Of a stretch of DNA of 64,000 bases, positions 25,195-33,365 are shown in pieces. The stretch's first letter is position 1, and each line of letters opens with the position of its first letter. The stretch is from Bryobacteraceae bacterium. Lineage in GTDB: Bacteria; Acidobacteriota; Terriglobia; Bryobacterales; Bryobacteraceae. The stretch covers positions 97,011 through 161,010 of the forward strand of contig CANGYQ010000011.1 of NCBI GenBank assembly GCA_947458745.1. Reading direction: 5' to 3'. Under the pieces are notes generated by a model, which saw only the letters and a program-made list of their open reading frames with translations, was not told the DNA's origin and did no database searches. A program made the translations under genes and the position numbers.

Positions 25195-26154
25195 CTATTG
25201 GGAGCCTACCGCGCGCGGGAACGGCCCGTACTTATGGCGCAGAGGGTCTTCGTTGTCGGCCCAGGGCGCGTATGGGCTATCAAACGGCTTCAGCTTGCGG
25301 TCTGGATAGTCACGCTCCACGCCGGCCCGCTGCGGGCGCGATTGCGAATTGATGAAGGCCGCAACATCGTAGGCATCGTTCACGTTCAACAGCGGGTCGC
25401 CCAAGGGCATGTTGCGGTAGATAAAGCCGGCGGCGGTGCGCACCCGGTGCATGCCCGCCCCGTTGTTGAAACTATCCGGACCCCACAGCGGCGGATAGAG
25501 ATACGTGCCATCCGCATTCCGTGACCCCTGGCCCTGCGCGCCGTGGCAACTGACACACTTGCGCTGGAAGACATCGGCGCCCAGATCCGGATTGGCTGCC
25601 CGCGGCGGGTCCGGCAGCTTCATCACGCCCTGCCCGGGCATCTTCTTCATCTCTGCCGGAACTTCCTCGCTCAGCCAGCCCATATAGGCCACCATGGCCT
25701 TCATCTCCGGACTGTCATTCGGCAAGCTGCGGCCATTCAGGCTGCGCTCGAAGCAGCCATTGATGCGGTCTTCGAGCAGAATCTTCTTGCCCGCCCGTGC
25801 GTTGAACTGCGGAAACCGGCGTGTGATGCCCACCAGGCCGATGGCATGGCGGACGGTGCCGCCGCTCAAGTGACAGTTGCGGCAGGCCATGCCATTGCCG
25901 GATATGGCCTTCGCGGTCTGGGGCCCCAGGTGTAATGCCGTCTCGTTGAACAGGCGTTCGCCCTCGCGCACCATCGCCGCGCGCTCGGCGGGAACGGTAC
26001 TCGGCCAATGCCACGGATCATGCGGGCGCAGCCACGGCGGCACCACGACGTAGGCCCCCGCCGCGATGATGGCCAGCGCGGAGACCACCACTACCGCGGA
26101 TGACCCGCGTAAAGGGCGCTTTGACGTCGGGCTTGGCATGGGCAGTTGATCCAT
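25195..26154 (-). CDS. TsdA-like dihaem cytochrome c (thiosulfate dehydrogenase family)
   Basis: A 319-residue periplasmic dihaem cytochrome anchored by an N-terminal helix (SSAVVVVSALAIIAAGAYVV). Haem 1 is CRNCH, followed 39 residues after its His by Cys in EDRINGCFERSLNGR. TsdA thiosulfate dehydrogenase uses such a Cys as axial ligand of haem 1, and RIN-C--RS-NG is its signature. Haem 2 is CVSCHGAQGQG, with likely Met ligand in YRNMPLGDP. It probably oxidises thiosulfate to tetrathionate, or the reverse. I prefer ATG 26154 with GAAGAA upstream; GTG 26166 is possible. It is the first gene of a unit with the DsrE protein. Confidence 0.78.
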   Translation of the reverse strand: MDQLPMPSPTSKRPLRGSSAVVVVSALAIIAAGAYVVVPPWLRPHDPWHWPSTVPAERAAMVREGERLFNETALHLGPQTAKAISGNGMACRNCHLSGGTVRHAIGLVGITRRFPQFNARAGKKILLEDRINGCFERSLNGRSLPNDSPEMKAMVAYMGWLSEEVPAEMKKMPGQGVMKLPDPPRAANPDLGADVFQRKCVSCHGAQGQGSRNADGTYLYPPLWGPDSFNNGAGMHRVRTAAGFIYRNMPLGDPLLNVNDAYDVAAFINSQSRPQRAGVERDYPDRKLKPFDSPYAPWADNEDPLRHKYGPFPRAVGSQ

Positions 26155-26251
26155 CGATTTCTTCACATTCTAGGGGATCGCCCCGCCTCGGTTGGCGGTG
26201 CGGTTCACAATTCTTAACCGCACCGGCTAACTGCACCGTGCCGGGGGCGGT

Positions 26252-26257
26252 GATAAT
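26252..26257 (+). promoter_or_regulatory. -10 box GATAAT
   Basis: TGATAAT ends 9 bases before the ATG at 26267, so the leader would be about 3 bases. Confidence 0.4.
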
Positions 26258-26266
26258 CAATCCAGT

Positions 26267-27139
26267 ATGCTCTCTCGACGCTCGCTGCTCCGTACTCTGC
26301 CTGCTGGCATCGTGGTTACTACCGGTTCGCTCACGGCCGCTGATTTCTGGATCGACAAGAAGCCCGGGGAGTGGGAGGAGCGTGACCTGGATAAGTTGCT
26401 CGCCGATTCGCCGTGGGCCAAGCCGGTTACGTCCTCATTCAACATCGAGAGCATGTCCGGCGGCGGTCGCCGCCGTGGCGGACGCGGCGGTGGGGGCGGC
26501 GGCATGGATGCCAGCAGCGGCGGTGGCATGGGTGGTGGTGCCATGGGCGGCGGCATGGGCGGTCCCGGTGGTGGCGGAATGGGCGGTGGTGGGATGGGTG
26601 GCCCCGGTGGCGGCGGCATGGGCTCTGGCGGCCCGATGGCCGGACCGGCGGGTGGCGGCGGCATGCCGTCCCTGACCGCGCAGATCCGCTGGATGAGCGC
26701 CAAGCCCGTCCGCATCGCGGTCCTGAGAAAGCGCTTTGGGAAGGAGTGGGATACCGCGGAACAAGCCAAGCAGATCATGGCCGAGAAGCTTGAGCACTAC
26801 ACGGTTGCCGTGCTGGGTTTACCGGGCGCTCGGCCTCCCCGGCCGGCGGGCGAAGCGGCGCCGGAGGGGGCCCGCGGCCCCGGCGGGCGTGGTGCCGATC
26901 CGGCCCAGTTCGCCGAACGCCTTCAAGCCTCCACTTCGATCATCCGCAAGGGCAAAAGTCCGATGATGCCCGCTGAAGTGAAGCTCACCAACGGCGCCGT
27001 GGTGTTCTTGTTCTCGCGCGAGATTCCCATCACGCTGGACGATAAAGAAATTGAGTTTGTGACCAAGCTGGGCCCCCTGGAGTTCCGCCGCAAGTTCCGG
27101 CTGAAAGAGATGGTCTACGAAGGCGAACTGGCGCTTTAG
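26267..27139 (+). CDS. exported protein with Gly/Met-rich linker, function unknown
   Basis: 290 residues. The leader MLSRRSLLRTLPAGIVVTTG is twin-arginine-like. The next block, WIDKKPGEWEERDLDKLLAD, recurs in acidobacterial exported proteins of unknown role. Residues 64-133 are almost only Gly, Met, Pro and Ala (GGGMGGGAMGG-type), probably disordered. The C-terminal half is a folded domain starting at LTAQIRWMSAKPVRIAV, with LTNGAVVFLFSREIPITLDD and ending KEMVYEGELAL. The Met/Gly tract might bind copper or form a flexible spacer; both are speculation. It is a single gene, divergent from the TsdA unit and convergent with the YdeI-like gene, whose stop abuts its own. Confidence 0.68.
   Translation: MLSRRSLLRTLPAGIVVTTGSLTAADFWIDKKPGEWEERDLDKLLADSPWAKPVTSSFNIESMSGGGRRRGGRGGGGGGMDASSGGGMGGGAMGGGMGGPGGGGMGGGGMGGPGGGGMGSGGPMAGPAGGGGMPSLTAQIRWMSAKPVRIAVLRKRFGKEWDTAEQAKQIMAEKLEHYTVAVLGLPGARPPRPAGEAAPEGARGPGGRGADPAQFAERLQASTSIIRKGKSPMMPAEVKLTNGAVVFLFSREIPITLDDKEIEFVTKLGPLEFRRKFRLKEMVYEGELAL
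26456..26665 (+). repeat. Gly/Met low-complexity coding repeat
   Basis: Imperfect short repeats built from GGCGGTGGCATGGG-like units encode the Gly/Met-rich linker at residues 64-133. Such tracts change length by slippage. Confidence 0.7.
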
Positions 27140-27754
27140 CTAGGCCTTGGGGCGAGGCTGGTTGGCCGTGATGTTTTCGGCCGCCAGCCGTACGGTCTCC
27201 TCAATTCGCTTGGCGCGAGTCTCAGGACGCTTGGCGCTGGCGATCCACTGGAGAATTCCGCGAATGGAGGACCCGCTGAACTGCCAGAAGTAGCCCGCTG
27301 CTGCTGGGGTCGCGGCGAGCGCCGCCGCCAGATCGGGTGGGATTACCATTTGCTCCACTTCATCCAGCGCGTTCCAGGAGCCGTCAGCTTGGGCCGCTTC
27401 GATTTTTGCCAGACCCGGCGGCATCACTAATCCGGAAGCAAGCAACCGGGTGATGCGGGCTTTATTGACCCGAGACCAGCCACTTCCTCGACGCCGTGGC
27501 GAAATCAGCAGCATCGACCGGTGCTGATCCAGCTTGGCCGGCCGGCTGTCCACCCAACCGAAGCAAAGGGCCTCCTCCACAATGTCGGCGTACGGCAAAC
27601 TGGACTGGCCGCCGCCCTTCTTGAAGGTCACCAGCCAGATACTGGTAGGGCGCTGGTGGTTGTCGGTCAGCCACTGCCGCCATTCAGACCGGCTGCGGAC
27701 GGCTACCATGTCATAGCTCTGACGGATACCTTTCGCCTGCACCGGGGGCTGCAT
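27140..27754 (-). CDS. YdeI/OmpD-associated family protein
   Basis: 204 residues, soluble. It carries the hallmarks of the YdeI/OmpD-associated (bacteriocin-protection-like) family: SRSEWRQWLTDNH, ADIVEEALCFGWVDSRPAKL, ISPRRRGSGWSRVNKARI, and the C-terminal helical block RGILQWIASAKRPETRAKRI. The biochemical role of the family is unclear. The ATG at 27754 lies exactly 6 bases after a TATGCT box on the minus strand; an internal ATG at 27709 is the alternative. Confidence 0.85.
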   Translation of the reverse strand: MQPPVQAKGIRQSYDMVAVRSRSEWRQWLTDNHQRPTSIWLVTFKKGGGQSSLPYADIVEEALCFGWVDSRPAKLDQHRSMLLISPRRRGSGWSRVNKARITRLLASGLVMPPGLAKIEAAQADGSWNALDEVEQMVIPPDLAAALAATPAAAGYFWQFSGSSIRGILQWIASAKRPETRAKRIEETVRLAAENITANQPRPKA

Positions 27755-27760
27755 CCCTTC

Positions 27761-27766
27761 AGCATA
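27761..27766 (-). promoter_or_regulatory. -10 box TATGCT
   Basis: Minus-strand TATGCT ends 6 bases before the ATG at 27754, compatible with a leaderless mRNA. The GAAGGG between them is too close to the ATG to work as a Shine-Dalgarno. Confidence 0.4.
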
Positions 27767-27883
27767 GGCGAAGGAAGTTTAATAAAATTGTCGCCTCAAG
27801 CCCCGCGCCCGATCCGCCGATAAAGTCCGCAGATGGGGTTGCGCTTGCGTGCCCCAGACTCATCTCAAGGAGACACGCAAATC

Positions 27884-28027
27884 ATGAAAGCTTTCTGGAC
27901 CGCCATTGTTGCCACCACGCTGCTGGTTGGCTCGGCCACTGTGACCCTCGCCGACGACCACAAGAAGGACAAGAAGGAAGACCACAAGGACAAGAAGGGC
28001 GACCACAAGGAAAAGAAGGGCCACTAA
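27884..28027 (+). CDS. tiny secreted Lys/Asp/His-rich peptide
   Basis: 47 codons with an excellent Shine-Dalgarno (AAGGAG, 11 bases before the ATG). A signal peptide MKAFWTAIVATTLLVGSATV ends near TLA, leaving about two dozen residues made almost entirely of Lys, Asp, His and Glu in a DHK(K/E)(D/K)KK repeat. The mature peptide is extremely charged and disordered; metal (zinc/nickel) binding through His/Asp or polyanion binding is conceivable but unproven. The gene stands alone and is followed by a hairpin. The clear leader and ribosome site make it a believable small gene despite its size. Confidence 0.72.
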   Translation: MKAFWTAIVATTLLVGSATVTLADDHKKDKKEDHKDKKGDHKEKKGH

Positions 28028-28060
28028 GCCTTTCGCTCCATCCGAATTCTGTCGGAAATG

Positions 28061-28089
28061 CGGCCGCTCCGGTAACCCCGGTGCGGCCG
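28061..28089 (+). terminator. GC-rich hairpin after the small peptide gene
   Basis: CGGCCGC-t-CCGG pairs with CCGG-t-GCGGCCG around a 5-base loop (one T:T mismatch). The following TTCGTCG tract is T-poor, so its terminator function is uncertain. Confidence 0.5.
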
Positions 28090-28169
28090 TTCGTCGTTGC
28101 CAACGTCTGGTGCCGTGTGTCGGATGCAATCGGCCTCCGCTTACAATGGCGAAGAGGGCAAAAGATCAC

Positions 28170-30284
28170 GTGCACCGACGAACATTCGTAAACCTATCCG
28201 CCGCCGCCGCAACCGGCACAGTCACGCTGCCCGTGGAGGGCCAAACGACCAACCCACTTCTCGAAAAATGGACGACACCCTTTGAGTTGCCGCCCTTTGA
28301 CCGCATCAAGCCGGAGCACTTCCTGCCCGCCTACCAGAAGGCCATACAGGAAGAACTGGCCGAAGTGGGGGCGATCGCCGCCGCCGGTTCCCAGCCCAGT
28401 TTCGACAACACCATCGCGGCACTGGAGAAGTCCGGCGCCACCATGCAGCGGGTCAGCGCGGTGTTCTCGAACCTCAACCAGTCCAATACCAATCCGGAAC
28501 TGCAGGCCGTCGCGCGCCAAACCGCACCCTTGCTGGCCAAGCATCGCAGCGCCATCTACCTTAACCCGGGCCTGTTCAAGCGGGTGGAGGCCGTTCATGC
28601 CAAGCGGGCCGAATCCGGCCTGAACGCGGAACAACTCCGCCTGGTGGAGCGCTACTACAAACAGTTCGTCCGCGCGGGAGCCCAGTTGGATGCGGCCAAG
28701 AAGGCGCGCCTGGCGGAAATCGACCAGACGATGGCCTCCCGCACCACGCAGTTCGCCCAGAATCTGTTGGCTGATACGGCGGCGTATGAACTGGTGCTCG
28801 AAAAAGAGGAAGATCTGGCCGGTCTGCCGGAATCGGTCCGCACTACCGCCGCGGAAACCGGGAAGCAGCGCGGCAAACCGGGCAAGTGGGTCTTTACCCT
28901 GCAACGCAGCAGCATCGAGCCCTTCCTGCAATTGAGCACCCGCCGCGACTTGCGCGAGAAGGCATTTAAGGCTTGGGCCGCCCGCGGCGACAACGAAAAT
29001 CAGTACGACAACAAGGCATTGATCCGCGAGATCGTGCTGCTGCGGCTGGAGAAGGCGCAGTTGCTAGGCCACCAGACGTTTGCGCAATACTCGCTGGACG
29101 ACACGATGGCCAAGACGCCGGCTGCGGCCAAAGGCTTGATGGAACAGCTCTGGAAGCCGGCCATCAGCACAGCCCAGCGCGAAACTGCGGAACTACAAGC
29201 GGCCATGACCGCCGACAAACAGCCCGGCAAACTGGAAGCCTGGGACTGGCGGTTCTACTCCGAAAAGGTCCGGCTGGCGAAATACAACTTGGACGAAGAG
29301 CAGCTGAAACCCTACTTCCCGCTAGACCGGATGATTGAGGCGTCCTTCTGGGTGGCCGGTAAGTTGTTCGGCCTCAACTTCACCGAGCGCACGGATCTGC
29401 CTAAGTATCACCCGGATGTCCGCACGTGGGAGGTGAAGCGCGCGGACGGCAGCCATGTGGGGATCTTCTACGGCGACTACTACGCGCGCCCGACCAAGGC
29501 CAGCGGCGCCTGGGCCAGTTCCTTCCGCCGCCAGCAGCGCCTGATCGGCAACATCGCCCCTGTCGGCGTCAACAATCTCAACTTCAACAAGCCGCCCGCC
29601 GGGCAGCCAGCGTTGCTCTCCTACGATGACGCCACCACGCTGTTCCACGAATTTGGCCATGGCTTGCATGGCCTGCTGTCAAACGCCACCTATCCGTCGC
29701 TGGCGGGAACAGCGGTACCGCGTGACTTTGTCGAGATGCCGTCCCAGCTTTATGAGCACTGGATGGCCGAAAATCAGGTGTTGGAAAAGTTTGCCCGGCA
29801 TTACAAGACCGGCGAAGTGATCCCGAAGGAGATGCTGGCCAAGCTGAAGGAAGCACGCAACTTCAACCAGGGTTTCTCAATGGTGGAGTATCTGGCCTCA
29901 GCGCTGGTGGACCTGGAATGGCACCAGATCGACAAGGCCCAGACGATCGACGTGCGCGAGATGGAAGCGGCATGGTTGAAGAAGTACGGCATGCCCCGCG
30001 AGATCATCATGCGCCACCGTTCGCCGCACTTCTCGCACATCTTCGGCAGCCCGACTGGCTATGCGGCCGGTTATTACAGCTATCGCTGGTCGGCGGTGCT
30101 GGACAACGATGGCTTTGAGGCGTTCACGGAGAAAGGTGACCCGTTTGACCCGGAGACGGCCAAGCGGCTCTATACCTACATCTACTCCGCCGGCGGCACC
30201 GAGGATCCGATGGAGCTGTATAAGAAGTTCCGGGGCCGTACGCCCACCACTGATGCGCTGATGCGCTCGCTTGGATTTAACTAG
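28170..30284 (+). CDS. M3 family zinc oligopeptidase (Dcp/oligopeptidase A-like), exported
   Basis: About 704 residues. The zinc motif HEFGHGLH lies in TTLFHEFGHGLHGLLS, with the downstream third ligand region FVEMPSQLYEHWM, both diagnostic of M3 peptidases (Dcp/PrlC group). The length is normal for the family. The N-terminus VHRRTFVNLSAAAATGTVTL looks like a twin-arginine leader, so the enzyme probably trims peptides in the periplasm. I choose the GTG at 28170: a TACAAT box at 28142-28147 would start transcription near 28154 and leave GAGGG in the leader, while an upstream ATG at 28146 overlaps that box. It is an isolated gene. Confidence 0.9.
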   Translation: MHRRTFVNLSAAAATGTVTLPVEGQTTNPLLEKWTTPFELPPFDRIKPEHFLPAYQKAIQEELAEVGAIAAAGSQPSFDNTIAALEKSGATMQRVSAVFSNLNQSNTNPELQAVARQTAPLLAKHRSAIYLNPGLFKRVEAVHAKRAESGLNAEQLRLVERYYKQFVRAGAQLDAAKKARLAEIDQTMASRTTQFAQNLLADTAAYELVLEKEEDLAGLPESVRTTAAETGKQRGKPGKWVFTLQRSSIEPFLQLSTRRDLREKAFKAWAARGDNENQYDNKALIREIVLLRLEKAQLLGHQTFAQYSLDDTMAKTPAAAKGLMEQLWKPAISTAQRETAELQAAMTADKQPGKLEAWDWRFYSEKVRLAKYNLDEEQLKPYFPLDRMIEASFWVAGKLFGLNFTERTDLPKYHPDVRTWEVKRADGSHVGIFYGDYYARPTKASGAWASSFRRQQRLIGNIAPVGVNNLNFNKPPAGQPALLSYDDATTLFHEFGHGLHGLLSNATYPSLAGTAVPRDFVEMPSQLYEHWMAENQVLEKFARHYKTGEVIPKEMLAKLKEARNFNQGFSMVEYLASALVDLEWHQIDKAQTIDVREMEAAWLKKYGMPREIIMRHRSPHFSHIFGSPTGYAAGYYSYRWSAVLDNDGFEAFTEKGDPFDPETAKRLYTYIYSAGGTEDPMELYKKFRGRTPTTDALMRSLGFN

Positions 30285-30306
30285 CGGGCGCTTTGAGAAC
30301 GGGCCT

Positions 30307-30507
30307 TTACTCTTTGTGCTCCGGATTGGAAACATCCGGCGTGGGCGGGTTAGTTGTCTCCTTCGCCCGTCCGGAATCCCGTAGCGCCCGTCGCAATAAG
30401 AACTCGATCTGGCCGTTCAGCGAACGCAAGTCATCGTCGGCCCACTGCTTCAAATGGTCCAGCAGTTGTCCATCCACGCGGAGCAGAAATGACTTGCGTT
30501 CCGCCAT
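30307..30507 (-). CDS. Arc-like ribbon-helix-helix DNA-binding protein
   Basis: 66 residues. The first 45 form a ribbon-helix-helix unit: beta strand RKSFLLRVDGQ, helix LLDHLKQWADDDL, turn, helix SLNGQIEFLLRRAL; the tail is disordered. Such Arc/MetJ-type dimers bind palindromic operators. It starts 6 bases after the SPFH gene, whose stop codon TAG is part of its Shine-Dalgarno (AGAGG), so the two are co-transcribed and probably coupled. A palindrome over the operon promoter (31411-31426) is a natural target for autorepression (inference). Confidence 0.85.
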   Translation of the reverse strand: MAERKSFLLRVDGQLLDHLKQWADDDLRSLNGQIEFLLRRALRDSGRAKETTNPPTPDVSNPEHKE

Positions 30508-30513
30508 ATACCT

Positions 30514-31395
30514 CTACTGATAGATCGTGCCGGTGTTGATCACCGGCTGCGTGGCCCGCTCGCCACACAGAACCACCAGCAGGTTGGAGACCATTGCCGC
30601 CTTGCGCTCCTCATCCAACTCCACCAGCTTCTTGCGTGAGAGCATCTCCAGCGCCATCTCCACCATGCCCACCGCACCTTCGACGATCTTCTGCCGGGCG
30701 GCAATGATGGCGGAAGCCTGCTGGCGTTGCAGCATCGCCTGGGCGATCTCCGGTGAATAGGCCAGGTGCGAGATGCGCGCTTCCAGCACCTCAACGCCCG
30801 CCTTTTTCAGGCGGTCATCAATTTCGGTCTTTAACTGGCCCGCCACGTGTTCGGTGTTGCCCCGCAAAGACATCTTGTCTTCCTCGTGGGCGTCGTAGGC
30901 ATACGCAGTGGCAAGATTGCGCAGCGCGGCTTCGCTCTGCACGTGGACGTAGTTCTCGTAGTTGTCCACCTCAAAGGTGGCTTCCGCGGAGTCGTACACC
31001 TTCCACACCACCACGGCCGCGATCTCGATCGGGTTGCCGTCGTGGTCATTCACCTTCAAGTGCTGCGTTTCAAAATTGCGCACGCGCATCGAAATCTTTT
31101 GCTTGCTGTAGAACGGATTGGCCCAATGGAGGCCCGGGGCCCGCACGGTGCCGGTATAGTTTCCGAATAACTGGACCACCATCGCCTCATTCGGGCTCAC
31201 CGAGAACAGACCACACAACGCAATCAAATCAGCCACCAGGACCAGCGCCGCTACTCCGATCATCAGGCCTCGTTCCGGGCGCTCCAGTTCGCGGATGCTA
31301 TAGATGATCAGTCCGACCGCCCCACCGGCCACCACCAGCATCACCAGTAGCGACACCAAGCCGGAATATGTCGTTCGCAGGTATTCTTTCATCAT
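30514..31395 (-). CDS. SPFH/band-7 membrane protein
   Basis: 293 residues. Two N-terminal transmembrane segments ([20 protein letters not shown] and [20 protein letters not shown]) are followed by an SPFH domain: [53 protein letters not shown], and a C-terminal helical part. This is the prohibitin/stomatin superfamily, membrane scaffolds that organise proteases or microdomains. The start at 31395 has an ideal Shine-Dalgarno (AAAGGAG, 9 bases). The next gene is a ribbon-helix-helix regulator. Pairing of such an SPFH gene with a small RHH gene recurs in bacteria. Confidence 0.9.
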   Translation of the reverse strand: MMKEYLRTTYSGLVSLLVMLVVAGGAVGLIIYSIRELERPERGLMIGVAALVLVADLIALCGLFSVSPNEAMVVQLFGNYTGTVRAPGLHWANPFYSKQKISMRVRNFETQHLKVNDHDGNPIEIAAVVVWKVYDSAEATFEVDNYENYVHVQSEAALRNLATAYAYDAHEEDKMSLRGNTEHVAGQLKTEIDDRLKKAGVEVLEARISHLAYSPEIAQAMLQRQQASAIIAARQKIVEGAVGMVEMALEMLSRKKLVELDEERKAAMVSNLLVVLCGERATQPVINTGTIYQ

Positions 31396-31410
31396 CAGAG
31401 TGCTCTCCTT

Positions 31411-31445
31411 TATCAATATGATATCACTCTGCGATCATTCGTCAA
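31411..31445 (-). promoter_or_regulatory. promoter with overlapping palindromic operator of the SPFH-RHH operon
   Basis: Minus strand: -35 TTGACG (31440-31445), 16-base spacer, -10 TATCAT (31418-31423). Two overlapping dyads cover the -10: TATCA-ATA-TGATA (31411-31423) and the perfect 8-mer TGATATCA (31419-31426). The Shine-Dalgarno of the SPFH gene follows directly. A bound dimer would block transcription. Confidence 0.6.
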
Positions 31446-31512
31446 GCATCTTCAGGGTGCAGTTCTCTAACTGCTTGACCGATATGGAGAAATAGCGGAG
31501 TGAAAGCAGTTG

Positions 31513-32268
31513 ATGACAAGGAGACTACTGGAGCGTCTGAATTTGGAGGGTGCATTACTGGCGGGCACCGACTATACCGAAGCGATTCTGGATCGGATCG
31601 TGTTTGACGGTGCCGATCTGGCCGGGGCGGTGTTTAGTGATTCCTCGATCACCGATACCTCCCTTCGCACCGTACAAGCGCACGGAGTCCGCTTCCAGGG
31701 GGCCACCCTAACCCGCACTAGCTTTGCCGCGGCGACGCTCACCGACGCCGCCTTTCATCAGTGCCGGATGACGGAGTGCCACTTCAGCGACACCGACCTG
31801 AGCGACGCCAACTTTCATGGGGCCCATGCCCAGTTCTGCCGCTTTGAACGCTCCGCGATGCCGCGCGTTCGATTTAGCGGCAGCCGCTTGCAGAACTGCG
31901 AGTTCGGGCGGGCCAACCTGGAAGAAGCCCGGTTCGGCAGCATGAAGCTGCGCTACGCCCACTTCACCAACACCAACCTCATCAACGCCGATTTCCGCAA
32001 CGCCGCCATCCAGTTGTGCGACTTCTATGGAGCAGTTCTGAGAGGGGCCCATTTTCTCGGCGCGGACTTAAGCAATGTTGATTTCCGCAAGGCGGACCTG
32101 GAAGGCGCACGGGATCTCACGCAAACCCAGTTGGGACGGGCGCTGACGGATGAAACCACGATCCTGCCCAATGGCTCACGCGGACCCTACATGCGCCGCA
32201 GTGGTGCGGAGCGCCCCGTCTATCATTGGACACCTCTTGAAGAAGAGCCCGACGGCGTCTCGGGCTAG
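31513..32268 (+). CDS. pentapeptide-repeat protein
   Basis: 251 residues, nearly all in A(D/N)LXX-type five-residue repeats from about residue 10 to 205 (for example FDGADLAGAVF, ATLTDAAFHQC, ANLEEARFGSM, ADLSNVDFRKADLEGA). These fold into a right-handed quadrilateral beta-helix. Some pentapeptide proteins mimic DNA and protect gyrase; most have no known role. The last 45 residues lie outside the helix. GGAG at 31497 serves either TTG 31510 or ATG 31513; I take the ATG. The 3' end overlaps the convergent membrane-protein gene by 4 bases. Confidence 0.88.
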   Translation: MTRRLLERLNLEGALLAGTDYTEAILDRIVFDGADLAGAVFSDSSITDTSLRTVQAHGVRFQGATLTRTSFAAATLTDAAFHQCRMTECHFSDTDLSDANFHGAHAQFCRFERSAMPRVRFSGSRLQNCEFGRANLEEARFGSMKLRYAHFTNTNLINADFRNAAIQLCDFYGAVLRGAHFLGADLSNVDFRKADLEGARDLTQTQLGRALTDETTILPNGSRGPYMRRSGAERPVYHWTPLEEEPDGVSG

Positions 32269-33365
32269 TCGCCTTCGGTCGGGGTAGGAGAAAATTCAAC
32301 ACCCCTCTCAGCGATCCAGACGCGGATGGTGGCCCAGTTGGTCACCAGCGCCGAAAGGCCCAACATCGACAGAATCACGGTAAAGGCCAACATGGCCGTT
32401 TGAGCCATGTTGAGATGGCCCCGGAGTTCGTACAGCCAGCGGCCATAAACCAGCTCGGTGTGCACCCAATAGATCAGCAGCGACGTGGTCCCCAGTTGGC
32501 GCACCCAACTCCAGCCAGCAGACACATGCGCGTTCCAAAGATAAGCAATCGCCAACAGCAGCAACGCCAAGCCCAACTTGATCAGCACCAGCCACGGACT
32601 ATCCAGCCAAAACTCTGACTTCGGATACAACGAATACGGCAGGCTGGACAAATACTGACTGCCGAATACCAACACAATCCCAGCCAACGCCCACCACTGC
32701 GCCAAACGCCCCATGTCGCGGGTTGACACGAGTCTGATCATCGTTCCGGTGCCGACACCAAAGGCCAGAAAGGCGGCCCAGGGGAACAGCGGGAAGGCTG
32801 TAGTGCTGGGCACCAGATGATTCCGCACCAGATCGGGCACGCCCGTCCAATCAGCATGGGCGATCAGCGGAGAAGCCAAGGCCAACACCGCTCCCATCAT
32901 CAGTGACCACTTCATCCGGCCGACACGGCCCAGCAAACCCAAAGGACTCAATAGCAGCACCGATAGGCCCATGCAGTTCAGAATGTCCACCTTCAGCATG
33001 TCCGTCCAAGGTGCGTTGGGATAGGCGAAAAGCCAAAGCTGAACCCGGAAAAGCACCGCCAGCAGCAAAAGGTAGCGCGACCGGAACGCGATGCCCTTAA
33101 GTTTCTCCCAGGCACCCAGTTCGCGGCGCTCCTGCGAATCCATTAGGAAGCTCAGCGTGACGCCCGTCAGAAACAGGAAGATGGCGGGCGGCATGCCCCC
33201 AATGAACTGCGAAAGAACGAAAACGGACTGTTGACGCTGGTCGCCCTGGGTAAACGAATCAAAGACATGCCCTTGCAGCATGATGATGGCGGCCACGCCG
33301 CGAGCCCAATCCAGAAATCCAAGGCGCGGAGCGGAGGAATGTGGGCGTGGGGCGGAAGGCGGCAT
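32265..33365 (-). CDS. DUF1624/HGSNAT-like membrane acyltransferase
   Basis: 366 residues with about ten hydrophobic segments. The N-terminus RLGFLDWARGVAAIIMLQGH is the family's entry motif, with the conserved His of the first helix. The block AIFLFLTGVTLSFLMDSQER and FLAFGVGTGTMIRL also fit DUF1624 (heparan-alpha-glucosaminide N-acetyltransferase-like). It probably acetylates sugars across the membrane using cytoplasmic acetyl-CoA; the acceptor is unknown. Its ATG shares bases with the stop of the upstream LolA-like gene (TAATG), so the three genes 34356-32265 form one tight operon. Confidence 0.8.
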   Translation of the reverse strand: MPPSAPRPHSSAPRLGFLDWARGVAAIIMLQGHVFDSFTQGDQRQQSVFVLSQFIGGMPPAIFLFLTGVTLSFLMDSQERRELGAWEKLKGIAFRSRYLLLLAVLFRVQLWLFAYPNAPWTDMLKVDILNCMGLSVLLLSPLGLLGRVGRMKWSLMMGAVLALASPLIAHADWTGVPDLVRNHLVPSTTAFPLFPWAAFLAFGVGTGTMIRLVSTRDMGRLAQWWALAGIVLVFGSQYLSSLPYSLYPKSEFWLDSPWLVLIKLGLALLLLAIAYLWNAHVSAGWSWVRQLGTTSLLIYWVHTELVYGRWLYELRGHLNMAQTAMLAFTVILSMLGLSALVTNWATIRVWIAERGVEFSPTPTEGD

